A stretch of DNA of 12,920 bases, taken from assembly GCA_025362765.1 (NCBI GenBank), contig JANYFI010000636.1:1-12920 (forward strand). The letters run 5' to 3'. Source of the stretch: Ferruginibacter sp. (GTDB lineage Bacteria > Bacteroidota > Bacteroidia > Chitinophagales > Chitinophagaceae). This document shows positions 1 through 7,317 of this stretch, in pieces (position 1 is the stretch's first letter; each line of letters starts with the position of its first letter). The position numbers were made by a program, and so were the translations under genes. The notes under the pieces were generated by a model. The model was not told the origin of the DNA and ran no database searches. It worked only from the letters and a program-made list of their open reading frames with translations.

Positions 1-1067
1 CCAGTGTACGCATCCAGTGTTAATGTCGATTTGCCAATTTTTCCCCGCTTAGTAGTAACAATTACAACACCATTCGCACCTTGCAGACCATAAATCGCTG
101 CTGCAGATGCATCTTTTAAAACATCAATTGATTCAATATCATTCGCAACAATATTTGTTAATCCTTGCTTAGACATCACCCCATCAATAACATACAATGG
201 ATTGGTGTTATTCAAACTTCCTATCCCTCTTATGGTTATTTTAGTAGAGCCACCAGGTGTACCATCGTTAGATGTTACATTTACCCCAGCCAATTTACCC
301 TGGATTGCCTGATCTGCGCCTGTTACAGCCATTGCTTTTATATCAGCCCCTTTTACAGAACCAATAGCGCTTGATACATCTTTTCTAGACTGTGTTCCGT
401 AACCCACTACTACAATATCTGAAAGATCATTTTTTGCAGTTTTCAAACTTACAGCAAAATCAGTTTTTCCTTTGATTGGAATTTCAACCGCTTGCTTACC
501 CACGTAAGAAATAACCAGCGTACCAGAAACTTCATTTGTTTCGAGGTTAAAAATACCCGCTTTATTAGTTGTAGTAGACTCAGTAGTATTTTTTATTTTA
601 ACAGTAACGCCTTCAAGTGGTTCACCGTTTTCATCAACTACTTTACCCCTAATCTCTGTTGTTGTTACCAGAAGCGGCTGTGGGGCCTTGACAACTTCTT
701 CTGTCACACCCAGCTCTTTTTGTTTTATTATAATTTGCTTTTCATCAATTACATAGGTGTAAGGCTGATCCTTAAAACAAACGTCCAGTATGGTTTTCAA
801 TGAACCATCCATGATATCCAACGTTATTTTTTTGGAATTTTTTAATAATTTTTCGTTGTAAAAAAACCGGTAGTCACTTTGTTTTTCAATCTCCTGAAAA
901 ACTTTTTCAATGGAAGCTTTCTTTAAGGAAATATTAATGTTTTGAGAGTAGCCGCCTGCACTTACCTGCAGAAAACTGACGAGCAAAAGAAAAGCAGTAA
1001 GTTTCATCATTAACAATTTTTGGTGGAGTCCGTTTCCCCGATGGACAAAAAATTCCTTTTTTTGCAT
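1..1067 (-). CDS. SusC/RagA-family TonB-dependent receptor with STN domain, N-terminal part (cut by left edge)
   Basis: Outer-membrane receptor that would import a ligand, probably an oligosaccharide, with a partner SusD protein and energy from TonB. The reverse strand is open from an ATG at 1067 to the window edge, giving 355 codons. A signal peptide has its hydrophobic core at about residues 22-37 (LTAFLLLVSFLQVSA). An STN signalling domain follows at about 44-115, a carboxypeptidase-regulatory-like beta domain at 138-208, the family signature VVVGYGTQ at 219-226, and the plug with YVIDG and VLKDASAAAIYG at 292-327. The beta barrel lies outside the window. The start at 1067 is preferred over the double Met at residues 20-21, because a polar 19-residue lead such as MQKKEFFVHRGNG is usual in this family. 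It follows the FecR-like gene by 148 bp, and the STN domain fits signalling to that anti-sigma factor. Substrate unknown. Confidence 0.93.
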   Translation of the reverse strand, partial: MQKKEFFVHRGNGLHQKLLMMKLTAFLLLVSFLQVSAGGYSQNINISLKKASIEKVFQEIEKQSDYRFFYNEKLLKNSKKITLDIMDGSLKTILDVCFKDQPYTYVIDEKQIIIKQKELGVTEEVVKAPQPLLVTTTEIRGKVVDENGEPLEGVTVKIKNTTESTTTNKAGIFNLETNEVSGTLVISYVGKQAVEIPIKGKTDFAVSLKTAKNDLSDIVVVGYGTQSRKDVSSAIGSVKGADIKAMAVTGADQAIQGKLAGVNVTSNDGTPGGSTKITIRGIGSLNNTNPLYVIDGVMSKQGLTNIVANDIESIDVLKDASAAAIYGLQGANGVVIVTTKRGKIGKSTLTLDAYT

Positions 1068-1123
1068 ACTTTTGAGTTTTAGGTTTTTTAATAAACAGTC
1101 TGGCGCAATTGTAACAATTAAAC

Positions 1124-1177
1124 TAACTTAAACGCTACCGGAGGTGTCTTCAGCACTTTCGGTTTTTATTTAAGTTA
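1124..1177 (-). promoter_or_regulatory. Two-tier stem-loop in the leader of the module 1 susC-like gene
   Basis: Read on the coding (minus) strand, TAACTTAAA (1177-1169) pairs perfectly with TTTAAGTTA (1132-1124). Inside lies an internal loop of 5 nt on one side and 4 nt on the other. The inner arms ACCGAAAGTG (1163-1154) and CACCTCCGGT (1146-1137) then pair with two A-C mismatches, closing with GTG/CAC around a 7-nt loop (CTGAAGA). The structure ends 56 nt before the susC start. No T-run follows on the coding strand, so it does not look like a simple terminator. The same architecture recurs at 9356-9407. Function is inferred: mRNA processing, stabilisation or attenuation between fecR and susC. 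Confidence 0.6.
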
Positions 1178-1215
1178 TATTGTCTTCTATTTTATGGTTT
1201 TTCTCGGTATAATAT

Positions 1216-2427
1216 TTATAATGATACTATAAGTTTTTTCCCGTTCAATTTAAAATGGACATCACTGTATTCAAGCCATTTTAAAAGCCTGGATAAATTG
1301 ACCGACATCGGTATTATTCCTGTAAACCTATTTTCTGTGCTAGGCTTATTTAAGTACACAACTTTAATATCATACCACCTTGCCACCTGCCGCAGTACTG
1401 AACTAACATCTGCACTATTAAATTTAAAGTTGCCATTTTTCCACGCCACCGTCTCCTCAAGGTCTGTATCCACCTGCACTTTGATAATGCCACTTCTATC
1501 AATCTTAGCCTGGTTACCTGGTACTAATAAAATTTTTTTTGAGCCGGTAGAAATATTGATTGACCCTTCCAGTAAAGTAGTTTTTATTTCGTCCTCATCG
1601 GTATAAGCCTTTATATTAAAATGCGTACCCAAAACCCTTACTTCCGCTCCATTATAAATTTTAACGATAAAGGGTTTACTGGCATCTTTGGCAACTTCAA
1701 AATAAGATTCACCCGTAATAGTTACCCTTCTTTCCTTTTCTAAAAAGGCGGTGGGATAGTGAATGGAGGAGGATGCATTTAACCAAACTCTACTTCCATC
1801 GGGGAGTGTTAACTGGTACTGTCCACCTACCGGTGTACTCATGGTATTATAAACAGTTTCGATATTGCCTAAAGTACTGGCAGTATATTGAACCTGTCCA
1901 TTGGCGAGCTTTATTACTTTTGTGCCTCCCTGTTTGCTTAGTAAGCCATTAGATGCACTATCCAAAATTATCTGAGATCCGTCGGATAAAGTAAGGAGCG
2001 CTTTCCGGCCGCCCGGCATTATATCATTTTTATTAGCAGGAACATTTACTATACCATTTGCTACAGGCGCAATAGTAGTTGGGGTAAGTTTAAAATATCC
2101 GATTGAAAAAATTATTAATATGGATGCTGCTACCGTTATCCTTTTTAACCAGATAACTTTAATATTTATTGGTATAACATTATCTGCGGACGAAATAATC
2201 TTTTTAGAAGATAAAGGAGTGAAAACAGCGGCAATAATTTTTTCTGATTCAGCATTAGAGAGTGTGTCCAATGCCTGGTGCTTGTGCCATTGGTATTCTA
2301 ATAACTGTAATATTTTTTCATCATTTGCATGTTCGGTTACCCATTGCGAGAGCTCCTGAAGTTCAACTTCATTGATTGTTTTATCAAAATAAAGTCCTAT
2401 CAAAATTTGCAACCTTTCTGGTAACAT
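1216..2427 (-). CDS. FecR-like anti-sigma factor with DUF4974 C-terminus (module 1)
   Basis: Inner-membrane anti-sigma factor expected to hold the upstream ECF sigma factor and release it when the receptor's STN domain signals. Residues below count from an ATG at 2460 (414 aa). The N-terminal cytoplasmic part covers about 12-100. One membrane helix lies at about 107-123 (ITVAASILIIFSIGYF). The FecR domain covers 203-302, with LPDGSRVWLNASSSIHYPTAF and GESYFEVA. DUF4974 covers 343-412, with the typical FKFNSADVSSVLRQVARWYD start. I choose the second ATG at 2427 (403 aa, MLPERLQIL). Its upstream sequence (TAAAATATT, then ATTGC just before ATGTTA) matches that before the other fecR-like gene, whose protein begins with a similar MLSSKERIYYLL. 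Gene order sigma, anti-sigma, receptor is the standard Bacteroidota arrangement. Confidence 0.93.
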   Translation of the reverse strand: MLPERLQILIGLYFDKTINEVELQELSQWVTEHANDEKILQLLEYQWHKHQALDTLSNAESEKIIAAVFTPLSSKKIISSADNVIPINIKVIWLKRITVAASILIIFSIGYFKLTPTTIAPVANGIVNVPANKNDIMPGGRKALLTLSDGSQIILDSASNGLLSKQGGTKVIKLANGQVQYTASTLGNIETVYNTMSTPVGGQYQLTLPDGSRVWLNASSSIHYPTAFLEKERRVTITGESYFEVAKDASKPFIVKIYNGAEVRVLGTHFNIKAYTDEDEIKTTLLEGSINISTGSKKILLVPGNQAKIDRSGIIKVQVDTDLEETVAWKNGNFKFNSADVSSVLRQVARWYDIKVVYLNKPSTENRFTGIIPMSVNLSRLLKWLEYSDVHFKLNGKKLIVSL

Positions 2428-2441
2428 AAGCAATCGTCTAT

Positions 2442-2453
2442 TAAAATATTTTA
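2442..2453. promoter_or_regulatory. AT-only palindrome just upstream of the module 1 fecR-like start
   Basis: TAAAATATTTTA is a perfect 12-bp palindrome ending 14 nt before the preferred fecR start at 2427. A related 20-bp palindrome sits 15 nt before the other fecR-like gene. It may be a translation-initiation element, a small hairpin or an operator. Such AT palindromes can also arise by chance in AT-rich DNA. Confidence 0.3.
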
Positions 2454-2675
2454 GCAGCATTTACATTTACAATTAAAAAAACTTTAATAATAAATGTCAT
2501 CACAACTATTGTATAAGACGATTAGTGAATGATTAAGGACTAGTTGAAAATAAAATATTTTTGAAATAAAAAAATGGTCGGAAAGAGAAAATAAGTACTT
2601 GTACAGGAGGTTATAGATTGAAAAGCGAAAACAAGCAACAGACAAATAATAACTAACATTAAATTGGCAAAGCAG

Positions 2676-3275
2676 TTAAATAAAAACATTACAGCATACA
2701 ATCAATAGCAGCATTTCATTTAATTCCATATCATTTTTTAAAAATGCTTTGATGGTTTTTAATGCCTGTACCATGTGGTTCTTTACAGTACTGGTAGAGA
2801 GGTTTAGTTGTTGGGCAATTTCTTCATGCTTAAGCCCCTGCTCTCTGCTTAACCTGTATACCAGACATTGTTTCGGAGGTAGCTTTTTAATCATTTCATT
2901 CAATTTCGTTTCCAATAATTTAAATTCCAGATTTGCTTCAATTGAGTCATCTATCAATGCAACAACTGGATTCTTTTTAAGAATACTGTACTTCGACATG
3001 CCGCGTTTAAAGCTATCAAGCGCCCGATTTTGAGCAGCCCTAAAAATATAACTACTGAAATTATCAATGGAAGATAGATTGGCTCTGTTAATCCAAAGTT
3101 TCATAAAGATATCTTGCACAAGATCCAACGATTCCTCCTCTGACTTTGTTATCCTTAGTAAAAAGCTATACAGTTTATTATTGTATGAATTGAACATTTC
3201 AATAAATGCAGCTTCATTATCATTTGCAGCAAGACGCAATAGTTCTTTTTCGGTATGTAAGTTTATATAATGCAA
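2676..3275 (-). CDS. ECF sigma-70 factor, FecI-like (module 1)
   Basis: Alternative sigma factor that should direct RNA polymerase to the adjacent receptor operon once freed by the FecR-like protein. At 199 aa it has the family's usual size. Region 2 lies at about 21-90, with the core-binding stretch LDLVQDIFMKLWINR (50-64). Region 4 lies at about 121-180, with KLPPKQCLVYRLSREQGLKHEEIA and the helix-turn-helix LNLSTSTVKNHMVQAL. The protein ends in a hydrophobic tail, MLLLIVCCNVFI. The reading frame has no ATG between an upstream stop near 3330 and residue 27, which lies inside region 2. TTG at 3275 is therefore the best start. The FecR-like gene begins 248 bp downstream, a rather long gap. 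Confidence 0.92.
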   Translation of the reverse strand: MHYINLHTEKELLRLAANDNEAAFIEMFNSYNNKLYSFLLRITKSEEESLDLVQDIFMKLWINRANLSSIDNFSSYIFRAAQNRALDSFKRGMSKYSILKKNPVVALIDDSIEANLEFKLLETKLNEMIKKLPPKQCLVYRLSREQGLKHEEIAQQLNLSTSTVKNHMVQALKTIKAFLKNDMELNEMLLLIVCCNVFI

Positions 3276-3780
3276 AGCAGTGTTAGTAAAAAAAGTTAGT
3301 TTAATAAAATGAAAATGTTTCTAACCAGTTGTGGCAGCCGTCCTTGAAAGTTGCTTAAATGCCTCTTTCAGAAACTATTACCATATGTCCTTTATTTCAC
3401 CTTATTTTAAATGGTAGTTTCATTATTGGACTGGCGACCCAATTTAATTATTTCATATCTAGCCTCCTACGCCCGTAATAATTAACCTTTGCGAATTTGT
3501 TTTAATCTGAGCGCTACTCGCTTCTGATAATTTCTTATATGAATGGCCGACATTAGTTGGGTAAAACCCACTGGCATTTGATAGTAGCAAAAAATTAATG
3601 GCATATAACTATGATTACAGGTAAATGGTAAATTAATCGTTAAATTGTACTGTTAAAAGTAGGTCGTATGATTTTACCATAGTTTATATAAGTTACCAAG
3701 TTTGTATAGGTTATTAGCAAGTGTGTAGGAAATATTTGCTAATGTTGACGATTTAAAATCCATTTACAAAAAAAGTCCAC
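3276..3780. other. Divergent intergenic region between the sigma and AraC-type genes
   Basis: These 505 bp carry no convincing gene. They must contain the promoters for the leftward sigma gene and the rightward AraC-family gene, but I could not find a clean Bacteroidota promoter (TTTG at -33 with TAnnTTTG at -7) for either. The only structures seen are an imperfect inverted repeat (AAACT 3372-3376, ACCAT 3380-3384, ATGGTAGTTT 3411-3420) and the degenerate direct repeats at 3681-3740, listed separately. Confidence 0.6.
3681..3740. repeat. Three degenerate direct repeats upstream of the AraC-family gene
   Basis: Copies begin at 3681 (AGTTTATATAAGTTA), 3699 (AGTTTGTATAGGTTA) and 3720 (AGTGTGTAGG), spaced 18 and 21 bp. 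The first two match at 13 of 15 positions; the third is weaker. The array lies about 40-100 bp before the AraC-type start. Direct repeats about two helical turns apart are what AraC-family dimers commonly bind, so self-regulation is a reasonable inference. The DNA is AT-rich and chance similarity is possible. Confidence 0.35.
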
Positions 3781-4665
3781 ATGTCTTTTAAAGCAAAGTT
3801 TCTTTTAATAGATTATCCAATGAAAAGTTCTTTCAATATTAAAATTGACAGAGCGTTGGAAACACCTTTTCATTTTCATCCCGAGATAGAGTTGCTTTAC
3901 AGCATCAGAGGCCGAGGCACTGATTATATTGGAAATAGTATAGAAACGATCGAAGAAGGAGAACTGTTGCTTTATGGTGAAAATGTACCACACACCCGTT
4001 TAAAAGACGAAAGTTTTTACGAGCGATATCCAGCCGAAACACCTGAGGCAATTGTAATACAATTTCGAAAAGATTTCTTAGGATCTAACTTTTTTACTTA
4101 CAAAGAGTTAGACCATATTGGTGAGTTAATAAGCCGTTCAGCTAAAGGACTTCGATTTTTTGGAGCTACCCGGGAAAATGTTGGCAAAAAATTATTAAAA
4201 ATTAGTAAAAAAAAGGGGTTGGCTGCTTTACTTGCATTGCTTTCCACCCTTGATACATTGGCAAAATCTGAAGAATATACTTTTATTAACAAAATTGACA
4301 ACTCTGCTAACCTTGATAATGAAACACTCAATCGAATTAAAAACGTATTTCAATATACATTAGATAATTTTAGGGAACCCATTTCTTTAGAATATGTATC
4401 AGCCTTAGCATTTCTTTCCCCAACGGCATTTTGCCGTTTTTTTAAAGGCCATACCAGAAAAACTTATCATGAATATTTAACTGAAGTTAGGATTGACAAT
4501 GCTTGTAAATTATTAAGATCAGGCAATTATGATGTGAAGACCGCATCTTTTGAATCAGGTTTTACCAATACCCCTAACTTTATAAAACAATTTAAAAAAG
4601 TTACACAGATGATGCCAAGTGAGTATCGCCATACTTTTAACTCGAAGATTATAAAACCAAAATAA
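3781..4665 (+). CDS. AraC-family transcriptional regulator with cupin-type sensor domain
   Basis: DNA-binding regulator of 294 aa, the usual length for one-component AraC proteins. The N-terminal cupin-like sensor covers about 1-115, with the histidine motif HFHPE at 31-35 and a further His at 71 (NVPHTRL). These are typical of sugar- or metabolite-sensing members. The C-terminal pair of helix-turn-helix units covers about 185-284. The first includes SLEYVSALAFLSPTAFCRFFK. The second includes SGFTNTPNFIKQFKKVTQMMPSEYR, a slightly divergent form of the family signature. The ATG at 3781 has no Shine-Dalgarno, as expected here. It diverges from module 1 and could add carbon-source control to one of the modules or to itself, but no target can be proven from this window. 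Confidence 0.92.
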   Translation: MSFKAKFLLIDYPMKSSFNIKIDRALETPFHFHPEIELLYSIRGRGTDYIGNSIETIEEGELLLYGENVPHTRLKDESFYERYPAETPEAIVIQFRKDFLGSNFFTYKELDHIGELISRSAKGLRFFGATRENVGKKLLKISKKKGLAALLALLSTLDTLAKSEEYTFINKIDNSANLDNETLNRIKNVFQYTLDNFREPISLEYVSALAFLSPTAFCRFFKGHTRKTYHEYLTEVRIDNACKLLRSGNYDVKTASFESGFTNTPNFIKQFKKVTQMMPSEYRHTFNSKIIKPK

Positions 4666-4812
4666 TTTGAAGTTTTGAAAAAGAAAAGCGAATTATACTG
4701 ATAATAATTATCTGGTTTTAATTTATACCATAGCACTACCTTTAAATATATTGATACAGATTTCGAATAGAAATAATTCCAAATTGAAATCAACTTTCGG
4801 TTGACTCAAATA

Positions 4813-4833
4813 CTATGGGTTAGAAACCCATAG
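4813..4833. repeat. Perfect 9-bp hairpin at the downstream side of tnpA
   Basis: CTATGGGTT (4813-4821) and AACCCATAG (4825-4833) pair perfectly around the 3-nt loop AGA. This is the strongest of several palindromes after the tnpA stop codon and may mark the right end of the IS200-like element, whose ends are recognised as single-stranded hairpins. It could also act as a terminator for tnpA, though no clear T-run follows. Confidence 0.55.
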
Positions 4834-4844
4834 GTTGAATTCAT

Positions 4845-4901
4845 TGACTAAAAGTCATTTGATTGTAGGCTAAAGCCTATTAAAAACCTTAAACTAAAGT
4901 T
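4845..4901. repeat. Array of three short palindromes with a CTAAAG-like core
   Basis: Three small inverted repeats follow one another: TGACT-AAA-AGTCA (4845-4857), TAGGCT-AA-AGCCTA (4866-4879) and AACT-AA-AGTT (4892-4901). They are spaced about 20-26 bp and share the core CTAAAG (CTAAAAG in the first); each is followed by YATT or ATTT. A fourth member lies on the other side of tnpA at 5379-5392. They resemble REP-like or IS-end palindromes tied to IS200-type TnpA. Confidence 0.5.
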
Positions 4902-4909
4902 CATTAAAA

Positions 4910-5347
4910 TTATTCCAGAATAAAATTCTCATCACTATTAGGGCCTTGTTTGTGATGATTCAAATATTCCTGTATCATTTCATCTGTGATATTTCCTGTA
5001 CTCCATGCTGCATAACCTATACCCCACAAATGACCTCCCCAATAACGTCTCTTTAATTCTGTATATTCTACCAACAAAAGCTTCGCACTTCTACCCTTTA
5101 AACGCTTCATTATGTCACTTATACTCAACTTCGGAGGATAACTAAGATCCAAGTGGACATGATCTTTACTCACAACTCCCTTCAGTATTTGAATATCCAA
5201 ACTATCGCAGGTTTGACGAATTAAATCCCTGCAACGAACTTGAATATCACCACGTAATACCTCATAACGATATTTAGTACTCCACACCAAATGAACATGT
5301 AATTGATGAGTAGTATGACTCCCTTTTCGGATATTATGCATCCTCAA
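4910..5347 (-). CDS. tnpA: IS200/IS605-family transposase TnpA (Y1 HUH)
   Basis: Single-strand DNA transposase that cuts and rejoins hairpin-containing ends through a tyrosine-DNA intermediate. It is complete at 145 aa, within the usual 130-155. The HUH metal-binding motif is HVH at residues 63-65 (KDHVHLDL), and the catalytic Tyr is Y128 in DEMIQEYLNHH. The N-terminal family signature HQLHVHLVWSTKYRYEVL is present. HLWGIGYAAWSTGNIT precedes the catalytic helix. There is no tnpB nearby, so this is an IS200-like single-gene element. Short palindromes lie on both sides (4813-4901 and 5367-5398). Exact element ends and cleavage sites could not be fixed. All catalytic residues are intact, so it may be active. 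Confidence 0.95.
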   Translation of the reverse strand: MRMHNIRKGSHTTHQLHVHLVWSTKYRYEVLRGDIQVRCRDLIRQTCDSLDIQILKGVVSKDHVHLDLSYPPKLSISDIMKRLKGRSAKLLLVEYTELKRRYWGGHLWGIGYAAWSTGNITDEMIQEYLNHHKQGPNSDENFILE

Positions 5348-5366
5348 ATTTACGTTAGATTTGTAG

Positions 5367-5398
5367 AAGCTAAAGCCTTGCCCTAAAGGGCATAGCTT
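5367..5398. repeat. Nested palindrome upstream of tnpA, likely left end of the IS200-like element
   Basis: TGCCCT (5379-5384) pairs with AGGGCA (5387-5392) around AA. An outer arm AAGCT (5367-5371) pairs with AGCTT (5394-5398). The inner palindrome has the same CTAAAG core as the array downstream of tnpA. It sits 20-50 bp before the tnpA start codon, where the left-end hairpin of IS200-type elements lies. Confidence 0.5.
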
Positions 5399-5400
5399 TC

Positions 5401-5889
5401 ACTAACGGATTGAGACCAGTAAAATGAATGGATAATGCTCATCATAAATTAAAAAGTAAATAATTGTATTGCCCTTTAAAACAATTATAACGCCAAGCCA
5501 TCCGGAAACAAATAATCAAATATTTTTTATAGATGCTGGCATAAAACAGCACCAACCGGAGTAGCAGCGGCAGCATACCGGCCCAATAGCGGAAGGCCTA
5601 AATCAATTCCATCTTTCATAAAATCCCCGAAGTAATGTTGCCTCCAACTCCGGCAATGCAAGACATTTTATTTCGATGCTTTTTGATTCAAGTATATTAT
5701 TACGCTCAATTTGTTTCAACCCCTTTCTTCGGCTGGTTACAAACCAAATAAGCGGTATCAAGATCAGAAATCATCCGCGGATAATGGATATTGAACTAAT
5801 GTTAGTGTCGGCATTTTTGTTTTTACATTTTGCATAGCAGGGCGTTTTCCAAACCGGCACCAGCAATATTTTCCATCTGGGAAATAAGC
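5401..5889. other. Gene-poor decayed stretch with weak minus-strand coding traces
   Basis: No intact gene is visible. On the reverse strand, short frame-broken pieces read like protein: about 5590-5770 contains WFVTSRRKGLKQIER and KCLALPELEATLLRGFYERW, and about 5480-5620 contains GIDLGLPLLGRYAAAATPVG and KKYLIICFRMAWRY. The last piece faintly recalls the start of MacB/FtsX-type permeases, but the match is too short to name. An 8-bp inverted repeat (ATAATTGT 5460-5467, ACAATTAT 5481-5488) is also present. Probably remnants of one or more inactivated genes. Confidence 0.35.
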
Positions 5890-6568
5890 AATATTTTCTT
5901 GAAGCGTTCCAATAGTAGGCTTTATTATTACAGTTCACTGTCTTAATACGGTTGAGTTAGACAGCAATTTTTATAAAATTCTCCTGCCGACTACTTTTAA
6001 AAAATAGTCATTAGAAGTGCCGGTTTATTTCCGTTTTTCTATAAACCTCTTTCAGGATATTTCCCATTTAAAACACTTGCCATTTTCTTCTGAGGACATA
6101 AAGCAGTTTATGCAGGCCGTAACGGCTCTTGCTAAAACAGGTTGTTTATTGATAAAGTTTTCGGGCAAATTTCATTTGATTATTTTAGCCAGATAGAACA
6201 TTTAATGGATGGCATTGCATCAAACGACCCCCAAAAACTTTGACGTTTGGCGGTAGAAATCAGAAGCGCTGACTGGCACGCCGCAAAAACGTTTGAGCTA
6301 TTGAATCGTTATGGAGCGTCGTTGGTATTGCACGAAATCTCCAAAATAAAAAACAACAAATTGTATACGCAGGAGCCATTTGTATATACCGGATCATGGA
6401 CCAGCATGCAATTACAGGGGAAGCTATAGTATTTTATTTTTATATCAGCCGGCAGAAAAAATAAAGCAATTGCTTACGGATGGAAAAAACGTATACGCCT
6501 ATTTCAATAACACCATTGGCAATGCCTTTCAAAACGCAATGACGTTACGCAACCTGGTTAAAGAATGA
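5890..6568 (+). pseudogene. DUF72 (YecE-like) protein pseudogene
   Basis: Pieces of a DUF72-family protein appear in the right order in changing frames. About 5900-5950 gives LYYYSSL, then NTVELDSNFYKILLPTTFKK (5945-6004). After a TAG at 6005 the same frame continues with DISHLKHL (6056-6079), the family's ITHxKxL region, to KTGCLLIKFSGKFH. The frame shifts near 6170 and continues DYFSQIEHLMDGI to a TGA at 6241, then RLAVEIRSADWH and YGASLVLHEI. It shifts again near 6385 to HGPACNYRGSY and VYAYFNNTIGNAFQNA, ending at TGA 6566-6568. At least two stops and two frameshifts make function very unlikely. The N-terminal 30-40 residues are poorly recognisable. DUF72 proteins adopt a TIM-barrel-like fold of uncertain function. 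Confidence 0.8.
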
Positions 6569-6913
6569 ATTTTCTTAACCATTGATAGTTTGCTCCCACT
6601 TACTGCTTTTATTAATGCCTACACTGCCTCAACCAAACAGATAAGGATGCTGCGGAACAATAAAATTCAGCCCAGCCTTCCTCATTAACTGAAAAACGGG
6701 TATTGTATGTTTGCCAATTAGCATGATCAAAGTAATCGCTTTGCTGGCCGTAGACATTCTTTACCTTGCTTGCAACAAAGCTTCAAGACCGTCTACTTTG
6801 TCAAAGAAAATTTCATTGTCACCGCCGTCTTTTCCTTTGTCTATATAACTGCAATGCAAGAGTCAATTTTATATTTCTAATTTAACCAGCCATTGAGTTG
6901 CTAAAAAAATATC
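6569..6913. other. Non-coding stretch with unassigned minus-strand coding trace
   Basis: No intact gene. The reverse strand at about 6590-6840 has protein-like pieces in three frames: GKDGGDNEIFFDKVDGLEAL, then either NVYGQQSDYFDHANWQTYN or ITLIMLIGKHTIPVFQLMRK with FIVPQHPYLFG. Stops and frame changes prevent a continuous reading. I do not recognise a family; it is probably another broken gene in the same decayed region. Confidence 0.3.
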
Positions 6914-7317
6914 ATGAACGATAACCAGTTACCCATTACAACACTGATATCAGATAACTGGAAGCATCAGCTTAAAAGAACGAGTGACTTATTTAATTTA
7001 CTGACGGATAAACAACGGATGCAGGAAATTGCGTCTGGCCGTAATCGTAGTATTTACTCGCTGGTACATTTGACCGCAGTGCACGACAGGAAATTGTCCT
7101 TGCTATCTTTAGCAGAACAATTGTATCCCAAACTGGATGAACCTTTTCTAACACAGCCAGACAAGTCGGCAGCCACTTTACCCACCAGAAAAGAATTAGG
7201 TTTTAGTGTAAAATGGTTAATTCCGCACTGGATATACATTTCGAATCAATAAAACCTGCTGACTTTTGCTAAGCAGAACAAAAACGCATAAGCCTGCCTT
7301 ACCGGAATGCTTTCTAA
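6914..7317 (+). pseudogene. DinB-family protein pseudogene
   Basis: The first 96 or so residues of a DinB-like protein are intact: LITTL-type start, then LLTDKQRMQEIASGRNRSIY, the helix with the metal-binding-type HLTAVHD (53-59), and YPKLDEPFLTQPDKS. The frame then shifts near 7213. It continues in the next frame as VNSALDIHFESIKPADF (7216-7266), meets TAA at 7270, runs on briefly (AEQKRISLPYRNAF) and fades at 7317. The normal C-terminal half with its later His ligands is not recognisable. DinB-superfamily proteins are four-helix bundles, often metal-dependent thiol transferases. The surviving 112-aa reading frame could be mistaken for a small gene, but it lacks most of the fold. Confidence 0.75.

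Noticed and set aside
492..803. Plus-strand open frame of 103 codons inside the left-edge susC-like gene
   Set aside because: Antisense shadow of the STN and carboxypeptidase-like domains.
1137..1170. Plus-strand hairpin followed by GGTTTTTATTT, resembling a rho-independent terminator
   Set aside because: No plus-strand gene lies upstream; the stem belongs to the minus-strand susC leader structure and matches the one at 9368-9396. Antisense termination is possible but unsupported.
2428..2460. Upstream ATG at 2460 as start of the module 1 FecR-like gene
   Set aside because: The extra 11 residues have no counterpart in the paralogue, and the sequence before 2427 matches the paralogue's leader, so 2427 is preferred.
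3372..3420. Inverted repeat AAACT(ATT)ACCAT / ATGGTAGTTT
   Set aside because: Interrupted arms and a 26-nt loop in AT-rich DNA; no T-run and no gene end next to it, so no role can be argued.
3276..3780. tRNA, small RNA or CRISPR in the divergent intergenic region
   Set aside because: No cloverleaf, no regularly spaced identical repeats and no clear promoter-terminator pair were found.
4527..4793. Minus-strand open frame of 88 codons overlapping the AraC gene end
   Set aside because: Antisense to the conserved second helix-turn-helix; no family features, low-complexity aromatic composition.
5460..5488. 8-bp inverted repeat ATAATTGT / ACAATTAT
   Set aside because: All-AT arms apart from one G/C pair, within decayed DNA; chance is likely.
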